Origin: Alphaproteobacteria bacterium
Lineage (GTDB): Bacteria; Pseudomonadota; Alphaproteobacteria; Rhodobacterales; Rhodobacteraceae
Assembly: GCA_030425145.1 (NCBI GenBank)
Contig: JAUHVK010000035.1
Coordinates: 1-42,641, forward strand
Reading direction: 5' to 3'
Length of the DNA: 42,641 nucleotides
The position numbers were made by a program, and so were the translations under genes. The notes beneath the pieces are model-generated. The model worked only from the letters and a program-made list of their open reading frames with translations. It did no database searches and had not been told where the DNA came from. Positions 25,107 to 32,896 of the stretch are shown in pieces (within the stretch, counting starts at the first letter, position 1; each line of letters begins with the position of its first letter).

Positions 25107-25640
25107 AGCGGTACGCCAGACGTGGTCGGCCCTCTCCGGACATTCGTTTGAGTGGCTTTTGCCGCGGTGCGGAATCCCCTGTTCTGCCATTCACACTGTT
25201 GCTCAACACGGCGGTGCAGCTTCACCCCGACACGAATGGCCGGGAGGTCTTGCAGGTGAAATTATCCACTAACCAGATCGCACTTCGGCCCCGAGGGAGC
25301 CCCTGTTCGGTCTATCGTTCGAACGGGGCGCTTCCCCGGGACCCTGCGCATTCCGCGGAAGGCTTCCGCCGGATCAGGGTCATCGGTTTGCTCTCCCACT
25401 GAACTCCCTGCGCCCGGTCGGAGGAGACTTCGCTCGCCTCCCCAAAACCCCCTCCATCGAGTGCGACTCGCACGGACAAAAGCGAAGCACTCAACTTGCC
25501 CGCCCTCTGGACACCCCAAGGCGCCTCCCGGCGGGGACCTTTGCCCCGAGGCTCAAGGAGGAAATCAACTAGTGAATAATTTGCTGTTGCATTTGTAAAT
25601 GTCGACCGCTACAAGGTGATCAAACAATCGAGGCTTGAGC
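25107..25640. other. intergenic region before the TIR cluster
   Basis: No gene is supported in this 530-bp gap. Composition falls sharply in GC near 25570 (AATAATTTGCTGTTGCATTT), which probably marks the left edge of the inserted 25641-28073 cluster and holds its promoter. I see no flanking direct repeat or recombinase that would show how it was inserted. Confidence 0.4.
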
Positions 25641-26231
25641 ATGCCGATCCCCAGTGAAGTTTCAGTCCGTCCCATCTTGAACGAAATCCGCGAACCCATC
25701 ATCTCAGCCATTCGAAGCGCTTGGGACGATTGGCTGTCCAGCGATTTCAACGGCGTGTGGCGTTGTAAACGTAGCCGCGCCAACTTTGTGTGGGAGCAGA
25801 TCATTGAACGTGTGAACAGCGACCTGTTGGGACACGACGCGGTACACGTTATTGACGGGCATGAAACGATGAAGTTTCTTGTCCACGACAAAGTGCTTTT
25901 CAGATTCAAGAAGGCCGACGAAACGGGCCGCTCGTCAAACGTCGCCACGCAACTCGCTCTGGCATTTCACGATCATGATCAGGATTTGTTCAATCTTCCA
26001 GAGGTTCAACGCGTTGAGATTGTATACAAACTCAATCAGCTTGAAACGCAGATCGCGGATATTTGCGTAGTTGCAAGGGATAGCAATCGGGTTGCGTGGG
26101 AGTATAGCCTCTTGGATGCGGGTGAAGCGACCATGCCGCTGCCGCTTCCCGATCCGAAGCCAGTTCGCCCGGCCGCCTCCATCGTGAAACTCAAGGGCAG
26201 AGCTTCCGACCGCAAGAAAAGCACAGACTAA
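25641..26231 (+). CDS. unknown protein paired with XRE-ImmA/IrrE gene
   Basis: The ATG at 25641 has GAGG 7 nt upstream (a TTG at 25635 is also possible) and gives 196 residues. The core is FNGVWRCKRSRANFVWEQII, then HVIDGHETMKFLVHDKVLFR and LALAFHDHDQDLF, with many charged and aromatic residues. The C-terminal 40 residues are proline-rich and basic. No enzyme motif is certain. Its stop overlaps the start of the HTH-peptidase gene (TAATG), so the two are tightly coupled. I recall comparable upstream partners of such regulators without a known function. It could be the effector controlled by, or the substrate of, the downstream peptidase. Confidence 0.75.
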   Translation: MPIPSEVSVRPILNEIREPIISAIRSAWDDWLSSDFNGVWRCKRSRANFVWEQIIERVNSDLLGHDAVHVIDGHETMKFLVHDKVLFRFKKADETGRSSNVATQLALAFHDHDQDLFNLPEVQRVEIVYKLNQLETQIADICVVARDSNRVAWEYSLLDAGEATMPLPLPDPKPVRPAASIVKLKGRASDRKKSTD

Positions 26232-27301
26232 TGACCGACAATTTCAATCAAGACCTGCTGCGGATAGCGCGGCAGGCCCGTGGATGGAGTCAATCAGAAC
26301 TATCGTCAAAATCAGGTGTGTCGCAGGCCAATCTCTCCAAACTTGAGAACGGCCTGATCGGCCCGACAGATGAGGTTCTGGATAGTGTCAGTAAAGCGTT
26401 GGGCTTCCCCATAGAATTCTTTTTTCAACATGATAGGGTCATCGGCCTTCCAATGAGCGTGCAATATCGGAAGCGTGCCAGCGTTGGACAGAAAGCGATT
26501 GAACGCCTGGAAGCTGAACTCAACATAAGGATACTGCACCTCAGAAGACTACTGGATGCAGCTGATCTTGAGCCCGAGTTGTCACTGCCACGGATGGATG
26601 TAGATGAATTTGGTGGCGATCCAGAGCGGATTGCCGACCTCATCAGGCGTACTTGGCTTGTCCCCTCGGGGCCTATCCGAGATCTTGTCGAGTGGGTGGA
26701 GCGAGCGGGCTGCATTGTCGTGCATTGCGACTTTGCTGCCCTCAAAGTCGACGGGTTTACTGTTCAAATCCCGGATATGCCACCGTGCATATTCTTGAAC
26801 CGCAATATGCCGGCAGATCGGCAACGTTTCAGTCTGGCGCATGAGCTCGGCCACGTCGTTATGCATCAAGTTCCATCTCCTGACATGGAGAATGAAGCAA
26901 ACGTCTTTGCCTCTGCTTTGCTAATGCCCGCACGAGACCTTCGCCCCCAGCTTTCATCAAGGCGCCTCACGGTTCAAACCCTGGCTGCCTTGAAACCAGT
27001 GTGGCGCACATCAATGGCAGCGCTCCTCTACCGAGCGAAGCAAATTGGGGCAATCACCGACAATCAAAGCCAGTATTTATGGCGGCAAATGAGTTCCATG
27101 GGCTATCGCAAAGCTGAGCCCCCCGAACTTGATCTCAAAGTTGAAATGCCAACTGTTTTGCCTGAGATCGTGCGCCTCCATATCGAAGAGCTCGGATATG
27201 ATGTATCTGATTTGGCCCAAGCACTTCGTTCGAGTGAAGAAGATCTTCGCTCACTTCATCCTTTGCCGCAAGCGTCGCAACGCCTGCGGGTGGTCAAATA
27301 A
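26231..27301 (+). CDS. XRE HTH fused to ImmA/IrrE metallopeptidase
   Basis: The 356-residue protein has an XRE-type HTH at about 11-65 (ARGWSQSELSSKSGVSQANL). It also has an ImmA/IrrE (COG2856) zinc peptidase domain with HELGH at 204-208 and NEANVFASALLMP, where E222 should be the third metal ligand. The family includes ImmA of ICEBs1, which cleaves a repressor, and IrrE of Deinococcus, which cleaves DdrO. Here sensor-DNA binder and peptidase are one chain, so it probably controls its own operon and responds to DNA damage or infection. It overlaps the upstream partner gene and lies 61 bp before the TIR gene. Confidence 0.86.
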   Translation: MTDNFNQDLLRIARQARGWSQSELSSKSGVSQANLSKLENGLIGPTDEVLDSVSKALGFPIEFFFQHDRVIGLPMSVQYRKRASVGQKAIERLEAELNIRILHLRRLLDAADLEPELSLPRMDVDEFGGDPERIADLIRRTWLVPSGPIRDLVEWVERAGCIVVHCDFAALKVDGFTVQIPDMPPCIFLNRNMPADRQRFSLAHELGHVVMHQVPSPDMENEANVFASALLMPARDLRPQLSSRRLTVQTLAALKPVWRTSMAALLYRAKQIGAITDNQSQYLWRQMSSMGYRKAEPPELDLKVEMPTVLPEIVRLHIEELGYDVSDLAQALRSSEEDLRSLHPLPQASQRLRVVK

Positions 27302-27362
27302 CTTCACGTTCATCCCGTAAAGGATGTCCCTACACTTCTGAAAAGCAGGAGCGACAGAAAAG

Positions 27363-28073
27363 ATGGCAAGGTGTACCGCTCCCGTTAGGGGGCATAGTTC
27401 AGCAGCTGCTGCGGCGAACTGCCCAGCGTGTCGCAACCGTTACGGCGGATATGGTCGCAGAACGAATAGCTACGGTTCGTTCTCGCCACCGTCCCGTATG
27501 TCTTTCGCCGCTGGTGGCAGCACAAGTACCGGAAGCGGAACAGGACGCAGCACCAAAAAACCGCGTTGGTCAGGAAGCGCGTCGACGGTTTCCTACACTC
27601 AAGCACAAGTACAAGCCCTCACTCCTATAAGGGACAATGTTGAGCAACTTGCGTCCTCCCAGCCAGACCTCCGTGACGCCTTTCTCTGCCATGCTTGGGA
27701 CGACAGGCAAGGCGCGGCGAAGGAACTTCATGACCTTCTCGAAGCACGGGGTGTACGAGTTTGGTTCAGCGAAAAGGACCTTGGGCTGGGAGTGCCTATG
27801 ATGCGGGCAATTGACAAGGGCTTGGTCAATTCCAGGGTTGGGATCGTGCTGGTCACGCCAGCAATGTTGCGGCGTCTACCCGCGGAAGGTGTAGCCGACA
27901 AAGAACTGTCGGCATTATTGAGGCGCGAACGGCTCATACCAATCGTGCACGAAACGACTTACGAAGAGCTCGAAAAGGTCAGTCTGCTATTGGCGTCACG
28001 AGCGGGCCTGAATACAGCTGATGAAAGCATGACCGACGTCGCGATCAAGATTGCCGAACTGGTCAAAGTTTAG
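27363..28073 (+). CDS. TIR-domain protein with N-terminal zinc-ribbon-like segment
   Basis: The 236-residue protein has three parts. Residues 4-23 hold C4, H11, C20 and C23 (RCTAPVRGHSS and NCPAC), a likely zinc knuckle. A Ser/Gly/Thr-rich linker covers about 35-80. A TIR domain spans about 104-215 with DAFLCHAWDD, VRVWFSEKDLGLG (E137 at the catalytic glutamate position) and VGIVLVTPAML. Bacterial TIR domains with this glutamate commonly degrade NAD+ or make cADPR-type signals in anti-phage defence. The gene follows the HTH-peptidase gene by 61 bp in the same direction, and a strong hairpin terminator lies 80 bp downstream. Activity is inferred from motifs. Confidence 0.8.
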   Translation: MARCTAPVRGHSSAAAAANCPACRNRYGGYGRRTNSYGSFSPPSRMSFAAGGSTSTGSGTGRSTKKPRWSGSASTVSYTQAQVQALTPIRDNVEQLASSQPDLRDAFLCHAWDDRQGAAKELHDLLEARGVRVWFSEKDLGLGVPMMRAIDKGLVNSRVGIVLVTPAMLRRLPAEGVADKELSALLRRERLIPIVHETTYEELEKVSLLLASRAGLNTADESMTDVAIKIAELVKV

Positions 28074-28154
28074 CCGTGAGCAACGGTAGCCGGAACCGCT
28101 GGCCAACTTCTCCTATCGTTGCATAGTCGTTTTGGCCTCGCCGTCCCATTGTCA

Positions 28155-28179
28155 GGTGCGTGTCTTTGTGACACGCACC
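28155..28179 (+). terminator. terminator after the TIR gene
   Basis: GGTGCGTGTC and GACACGCACC form a perfect 10-bp stem with a 5-nt loop, followed by CTTTCT. The T run is weak, but the stem and its position 80 bp after the TIR stop support termination. Confidence 0.65.
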
Positions 28180-28923
28180 CTTTCTGCTCATTGCTAACCT
28201 TGGCATCCATCGCAGCAAGAGGCTTCAGTTCCGATAGGGTTTGAATGGCTGCTTTCGCCAAGGTGGAGCTTTGGATTCGCAGCCGCCCCGAAAGACGGCT
28301 TTCCGCCCATCACGTCGCAAGCTTGGAGACGTAATCCGTATAGTCTAAAGCGTAGCCCCTGCACATTAACCTTGGCCAGAGCCTTACGGCCTCCCCTGCT
28401 CGGCTTCGCGTGTCGCAGGGGAGAACGGCCCTTCGGTCCGTCGCGCATTCGGCCATGCGGCCTCACCGCGGCGTTGCGCCCGGCATTCCGGTTTGCCCGC
28501 CTCGCGAGCACGTCCCTCCCCGGCCGCTCCGCCGGATTGCGCTCTGGTCTTTTTTGGCCCGAGGCCAAAACGATCCCGCCGCTTCATCCGTCTTCCGCGT
28601 CCGGTCGGGCCGTTTGCCTGCTCGGGTCGGGCAAACCTACCGTCAAAACACACACACATGAGTGCGGAAGCATATCCTCCGGATGGCCCCCAAATCAGCC
28701 CGCGTCAAGGATCGCAAAACTTTTCGGCGAGGGCGGGGCCTGTGGCGCGGGGCGGTCCCGTGCGTGAGCGCACGCTTGTGTCGGGGGTCGCGCTCGGAAA
28801 ACTTTTGCGCCCGGCAAGCCGGCGGCTGCGCCGTCCCTGACCCGGGCAGATTCGGAAACCAGGCATTCGGCCATGCCCCCACACTCACGTGGTGGCCTTG
28901 GAACCGAACACTGGAGACCAGAC
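28180..28923. other. GC-rich structured region upstream of DUF2493 gene
   Basis: This 740-bp stretch carries overlapping open frames in several phases but none that looks like a protein. It is rich in inverted repeats: TTTTGGCC-CGA-GGCCAAAA near 28553-28571, GTTTGCC and GGGCAAAC around 28611-28636, and a nested structure at 28713-28809. ATATCCTCCGGATGGCC near 28673-28689 resembles the YATCCTG nick consensus of P-type relaxases with one mismatch. It is a candidate noncoding RNA, leader or transfer-related site. Confidence 0.45.
28713..28809. repeat. nested inverted repeat
   Basis: CGCAAAACTTTTCGGCGAG (28713-28731) and CTCGGAAAACTTTTGCG (28793-28809) form long imperfect arms. Between them CGTGCG-TGAG-CGCACG (28759-28774) forms a perfect hairpin. 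The whole could fold as a stem with an apical stem-loop about 115 bp before the DUF2493 gene. Confidence 0.5.
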
Positions 28924-29853
28924 ATGGCTTACGACAATGCGAACACCTACGAGACCATCGAGCTTTTCGGACTGACCGAGAAGGACGCGCAGCTGCCGAT
29001 CCCCGAGGATCACATCCTGACTGACCACATCATCCGCGAAAGCTTCGAGGCTCTGCTCGGTCCGCTGCGCGGGACCGGCCTTGAAGCAGAAATCGAACCG
29101 CTGGCCCATGGGCTCGCGACGATCCTGCAGCGCCGCAAGGTGGCACTCGGCAAGGAGGTCGACCGCACCGCCGACAAGATCGGCGCGCTGGCAAAATCCC
29201 ACGACGGATCGGAGATCGCCGAGACCGCGCTCGAAGAAGCGCAGGCGCGCTTCCTGCAGCTGCGCGAGATCGTCTGCGCCATCGAGGTGATGAGCGAGGC
29301 GGCGGCGGAATGCTACGAGATCGAGACGGGCCACGCCTTCATCCCGGCAGCCGGGTCGCGCGCAAGCGTCCGGGCGCAAGAGACCGGGGCGGTCTTCGAG
29401 GCGCGGCAGCTCCTGGAGCAGCACGACCGCGAAACCGCCGAGAAATCGAAAGTCAAGGGGGTGCCCCTGATCGTCTCAGGCGCCACCGACTGGACCGATG
29501 TCGATGTGATCTTCAACACGCTCGACAAGGTTCGCGAACGGATCAAGCAGAACCGCAATCAGGAGATTTTCCTCTGCCACAAGGGTGGCAAGCACGGGGC
29601 GGAGATGATTGCGGCTCGGTGGGCCCGGGCACGCGGGATAGCACAGGCGCGCTTCGATCCGCGCTGGTCCGCGCATGGACGGGCGGCACCGTTCAAGTGC
29701 AATGACGAAATGCTGGACGACAAGTTCGCGGCGACGGGGGTTGTACTCTTCGGCGGCAACGGAGTCGCGCTGAACCTCGGGCAGAAGGCGGAAGCGAAAG
29801 GCCTGACGGTCATGCGGGTTGCTGACCCGGCGAAGAAGGCGTCGCAAGATTGA
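28924..29853 (+). CDS. DUF2493 (SLOG-fold) protein
   Basis: The 309-residue protein has a helical, glutamate-rich N-terminal half (about 1-175) and a C-terminal DUF2493 domain at about 180-290. That domain contains VPLIVSGATDWTDVDVIFNT, IFLCHKGGKHGAEMIAARWA and GVVLFGGNGVA. DUF2493 belongs to the SLOG/Rossmann-like nucleotide-binding superfamily, linked in bioinformatic work to nucleotide-derived signalling and conflict systems. No biochemical role is established. The ATG at 28924 follows GGAG. This long form is common on Rhodobacterales plasmids. It sits after a 740-bp structured leader region. Confidence 0.83.
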   Translation: MAYDNANTYETIELFGLTEKDAQLPIPEDHILTDHIIRESFEALLGPLRGTGLEAEIEPLAHGLATILQRRKVALGKEVDRTADKIGALAKSHDGSEIAETALEEAQARFLQLREIVCAIEVMSEAAAECYEIETGHAFIPAAGSRASVRAQETGAVFEARQLLEQHDRETAEKSKVKGVPLIVSGATDWTDVDVIFNTLDKVRERIKQNRNQEIFLCHKGGKHGAEMIAARWARARGIAQARFDPRWSAHGRAAPFKCNDEMLDDKFAATGVVLFGGNGVALNLGQKAEAKGLTVMRVADPAKKASQD

Positions 29854-29953
29854 AGAGAGGGGGTCGCGCTTGGCGCGGCCCTTTCGTCGTTTCTTATGGG
29901 TGTGGACGTCCTCCAAATCACTTTGCCTAGCAATTTCCTGTTTTGATAGGTAT

Positions 29954-31003
29954 ATGAATGCCAAGCAAAACTTGGAAATGATTGGCATGACACCCCTCAG
30001 CAGCATCGCGATGAGCGCCTATACCGACCTGGTGCGTCTTCTGAAGGACGACGCCTTGTCCGGTGTCGAAGGCAAGCCCACGCTCAAGGAGCGTGGGGAT
30101 AAGGCCTATTGGTATGCCGCGCGCCGTGTCGGGACGGAGATGCGGTTCATCTATATCGGCGAAGACAGCGACGAGACGCGCGCGCGCATCGACCGGATCG
30201 AAGAGCTGCGCGCAACGGCCAAGGATCGGCAGGCGGAACGGTCGCGGCTTGTCCGCCTCTTGCGCGCCGAAGGCATGACCCCCACCGACCGGGCAACTGG
30301 GTCCATCCTGTCGGCCATGGCCGCAGCCGGAACCTTCCGTTTGGGTGGCACCATCGTCGGAACCAATGCATTTCGCCTCTATGAAGGCGAGCTTGGTATC
30401 CGTCTGCCAATTGGCGGTATGGCCAATACTGGCGACATCGACATCGCGCAGTTCGAGAAGCTCAGCGTTGCGTTGCAGGATCAGGTCGACCCGGGTCTTG
30501 CCGAGACGTTCTCGGCGCTCAAATTCGATCCTCTGCCAGCTCTTGACCAAGGTCGGACATGGCGATGGGCCCAGGGTGGCAGCGGCCAGTTGGTCGAGTT
30601 TCTCACACCGGCGTTCGGAGATGAGACCATCCGTGATCTGCCAGCATTGGGCGTGAACGCCCAAGGATTGAACTATCTCAACTTCCTGATCGCTGAGCCG
30701 ATCCACGCGGCGGCGATCTATAGATCCGGCGTTCTGGTGCAGGTGCCCCGCCCGGAGCGTTATGCAGTCCACAAACTGATCATTGCCGACCGGCGCCGCG
30801 ATGGGGCAGGGAGCCTGAAATCCGCGAAGGATCGCGAGCAGGCGGCTTTCCTTATCGAAGCGATGGCCGAGGACCGGCCCGATGATCTGGCTCGGGCCTA
30901 TGCCACCGCAATGGAGGTTGGGCCGCGCTGGCGGGAACACATCGGCAACTCGCTGAAGCGAATGCCTGATACCAGGGGGATGCTCGACAGCTTGGGCGCG
31001 TGA
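29954..31003 (+). CDS. GSU2403-family nucleotidyltransferase-fold protein
   Basis: The 349-residue protein shows the GSU2403/NTP_transf_8 pattern: GTNAFRLYEGELGIRLP near 136-152, then TGDIDIA at 159-165 with the paired aspartates D161 and D163. PERYAVHKLIIADRR follows near 265-280. The nucleotidyltransferase fold transfers nucleotides to RNA or protein, and related members act as toxins or defence proteins, although this family's substrate is unknown. ATG codons at 29954, 29978 and 29987 are possible starts; I prefer 29954 with ATAGG just upstream. It follows the DUF2493 gene by 100 bp. No antitoxin partner is evident. Confidence 0.78.
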   Translation: MNAKQNLEMIGMTPLSSIAMSAYTDLVRLLKDDALSGVEGKPTLKERGDKAYWYAARRVGTEMRFIYIGEDSDETRARIDRIEELRATAKDRQAERSRLVRLLRAEGMTPTDRATGSILSAMAAAGTFRLGGTIVGTNAFRLYEGELGIRLPIGGMANTGDIDIAQFEKLSVALQDQVDPGLAETFSALKFDPLPALDQGRTWRWAQGGSGQLVEFLTPAFGDETIRDLPALGVNAQGLNYLNFLIAEPIHAAAIYRSGVLVQVPRPERYAVHKLIIADRRRDGAGSLKSAKDREQAAFLIEAMAEDRPDDLARAYATAMEVGPRWREHIGNSLKRMPDTRGMLDSLGA

Positions 31004-31543
31004 TGGCCATAACCGGGTCGCCTTCGGGCGGTCCTTTCGTCATATCTCATGGCGCGTGCGATCGGTCACACTTGATCTGCATCTCACGGCGTCCAGCACC
31101 GTCATCTCTCTACCCAGCCCGTCAGAGTTCGGCCCATCCGCATCGATACGGGCTGGGGATGGTGCGCACCTAGCACATCGTCAGCAGCGCAAGACCGAGG
31201 GGGCGAGACGTCGCACATGAGGCTGAAGACCTGCACAACCCTCGGGTGGTGTTTCGGAACATCGCATCCACGCGGGCGGGCGTCATCAGCACCCCGGCCA
31301 GGTTCGGCAGGACGTGGACGCGGATGGTGGCGACTGCGTGATGGCACAGGTCATTCGGGTCCCTCCTTTTTGGCTCATGCATGTGGATCGCACGGGGTCG
31401 GCCCGTTCGTGCCCTCAGCTCACGCTTCGGCAAGCACAAATACGGCTTCCACGGCGGAGCCGCGAACCCTCCGCATTTGCGCTTGCGACCGGGCCTTTTG
31501 CCCCCGTGCCGGGTGATCCCCATCGCAACAAGGAGTAACCCAA
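31004..31543. other. gene-poor leader region before small gene
   Basis: The stretch holds a degenerate inverted copy of the following small gene (31190-31345, minus strand) and otherwise no supported coding region. Close to its right end, GGGCCTTTTG at 31491-31500 and TGATCCC at 31514-31520 repeat the backbone leader motif before the gene at 31544. Confidence 0.45.
31190..31345 (-). pseudogene. frameshifted inverted copy of the 31544 gene
   Basis: On the minus strand, one frame reads AVATIRVHV...RVDAMFRNT, matching YVATVPVKF...RVGAMFRNT of the plus-strand gene at 31544. After a frameshift, the next frame reads VQVFSLMCDVSPP, matching SEFFSLKLDFPV. The gene order of the matches is preserved, so this is a decayed paralogue in opposite orientation. 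No start with a ribosome site remains. Confidence 0.6.
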
Positions 31544-31750
31544 ATGACCAACCACTACGTCGCCACCGTCCCCGTCAAGTTCACCGATACCGATGGCCAG
31601 GAGCGCACCCGCTTTCAACGCGTGGGTGCCATGTTCCGCAACACCCGCAACGGGGATGGATCGGAGTTCTTCAGTCTCAAGCTCGACTTCCCGGTCGCGG
31701 TCTCGGAGTTGGTGATGTTCCCACCGAGTGCGAAAGATCCCCAGGACTAG
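31544..31750 (+). CDS. small conserved-looking protein
   Basis: The 68-residue protein starts with MTNHYVATVPVKFTDTDGQE and continues RVGAMFRNT...SEFFSLKLDFPVA. It is a compact beta-rich pattern with alternating polar and hydrophobic residues. CAAGGAG gives a good ribosome site 8 nt before the ATG. A decayed inverted paralogue lies just upstream, which supports coding origin. The family is unknown to me; the beta-rich style (FRNT, SLKLD) recalls small single-domain plasmid proteins that may bind DNA, but no function is assigned. Confidence 0.72.
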   Translation: MTNHYVATVPVKFTDTDGQERTRFQRVGAMFRNTRNGDGSEFFSLKLDFPVAVSELVMFPPSAKDPQD

Positions 31751-32090
31751 ATCCTCTGGCGAGGATGGGCCGCCCCAGGACGATCTTGGGGCGGCCCGAC
31801 CCCTGTTCCAGGGATGCCGGGTCCGGCGGTCAGATCGCCTGAGGCGACCTCGCCTTGCTTCTGAACACTGCGCGCTCAAAGGACGATCGCCGCTCGGAAT
31901 GATCAGGCCGCGACAGACCGGCCAGTCAGCCTCAAGGGGGCCATCCACAAAAACCTATCGGCCAGGGCCTCTCGGTTTTTGCGGCAGAGATTTGGCGGGG
32001 CCAAATCTGGCCCTCCTTGACCCTGACTGTCCGCCCTGTCGGTGGGGTTTGCGCCCGCCCGCGGTTCCGTCCGAACACGTGCGTGTTCGG
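31751..32090. repeat. oriT: hairpin array, candidate oriT region
   Basis: At least six inverted repeats stand in tandem between the small gene and the mobC-like gene. They are ATCCTC/GAGGAT (31751-31766), GGGCCGCCCCA/TGGGGCGGCCC (31767-31797), CCCTG/CAGGG (31801-31813), CAAAAACC/GGTTTTTG with inner GGCC/GGCC (31948-31981), AGATTTGGC/GCCAAATCT (31988-32008) and CCGAACAC/GTGTTCGG (32071-32090). Origins of transfer lie beside mobC-relaxase operons and are rich in such repeats. No clear nick consensus was found, so the call is by position and structure. The first two hairpins may instead be terminators. Confidence 0.5.
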
Positions 32091-32223
32091 CCAGACCCTC
32101 GGGCGGTGCTGGGGAAGGGGACCCATTGGACAGGTGGGTCGCCCGATGGTGAGGGTGGCAGAGCCGCGTCCCTGCGGGCCGCGGCGCGAAGCGGACACCA
32201 AGGCTGCCTGAGCCTGAATGCGA

Positions 32224-32262
32224 CGTAAGTATATAATAGACAGCTAGGTATATTATCGTAAG
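32224..32262 (+). promoter_or_regulatory. AT-rich promoter/operator of the mob operon
   Basis: CGTAAG occurs at 32224-32229 and 32257-32262, flanking an AT-rich core. ATAATA (32233-32238) and TATTAT (32251-32256) form a dyad, and TATATTATCGTA at 32249-32260 is the reverse complement of the 12-mer at 23803-23814. It is the only AT-rich island upstream of the mobC-like gene and likely carries its promoter. Confidence 0.5.
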
Positions 32263-32314
32263 CTGAGGTCAGCCTTGGTGGAAGGTGGCAGGAAATAGGG
32301 GGTCTTTCTTCCGC

Positions 32315-32896
32315 ATGTCCCGAACAAAACGCCTGACAGAGATCGAGAAAATGCAGATCGTCCGCGAGGCCGCGGAGGGTATGTCGACGTCTGAGCTGGC
32401 TGAGCGTTTCGAGGTCACATCGCGGGCCGTGCGCTACGTCCTGAAAGCTGATGCCGAGCGCCAGGCCGATGCCGCGATCCCGATCTCAGCAGTCAGTGTG
32501 AAGGTCACGGCTGCGGAGCTCGCGGCGCTCGACGAGGTGTTGGCGAAGGCGGGGATCGAGAGCCGTGCCGAGGGGCTTCGGCGGCTCATCCAGGCGGCAG
32601 GCGGGGTGTTCGTTCCGGACGCGCAGATGGCGGCAGAGATGGCGCGCTACAGGGCCTCGCTGCACGAGGTCGGCAATGGGGTCGCGCAGATCGCCAAGCA
32701 GATGACGCAGGCCAACCGGACGGGGGAGGGGGTCGGTCCGGAGTACACCGAATTGCGCCTTGCGCAGATGCGCGGGCTGGCGCGGTTCATCCTGGATTCC
32801 GCTGACGAGATCGATCTGCTCCTGCGCCGCCGTCGGGATGCGATGCAGCTCGAGGCCACGGCCGCCTTGAGGGAGTTTGCCCATGCGGCTGAATGA
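32315..32896 (+). CDS. MobC-like relaxosome accessory protein with HTH
   Basis: The 193-residue protein has an N-terminal HTH (about 5-50, MSTSELAERFEVTSRAVRYV), then VSVKVTAAELAALDEVLAKA and RLIQAAGG, typical of the ribbon-helix-helix-like part of MobC proteins. A helical stretch with VGNGVAQIAKQMTQANRTGE follows; this GNN-like segment is a hallmark of MobC. Such proteins bind oriT and open the DNA for the relaxase. It overlaps the relaxase gene by 14 bp. The added HTH may let it repress the mob promoter at 32224-32262. Confidence 0.78.
   Translation: MSRTKRLTEIEKMQIVREAAEGMSTSELAERFEVTSRAVRYVLKADAERQADAAIPISAVSVKVTAAELAALDEVLAKAGIESRAEGLRRLIQAAGGVFVPDAQMAAEMARYRASLHEVGNGVAQIAKQMTQANRTGEGVGPEYTELRLAQMRGLARFILDSADEIDLLLRRRRDAMQLEATAALREFAHAAE

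Noticed and set aside
28372-28840. Several overlapping open frames in the GC-rich region
   Set aside because: All phases stay open because of high GC; no ribosome site or family signal, and the region is dominated by inverted repeats.
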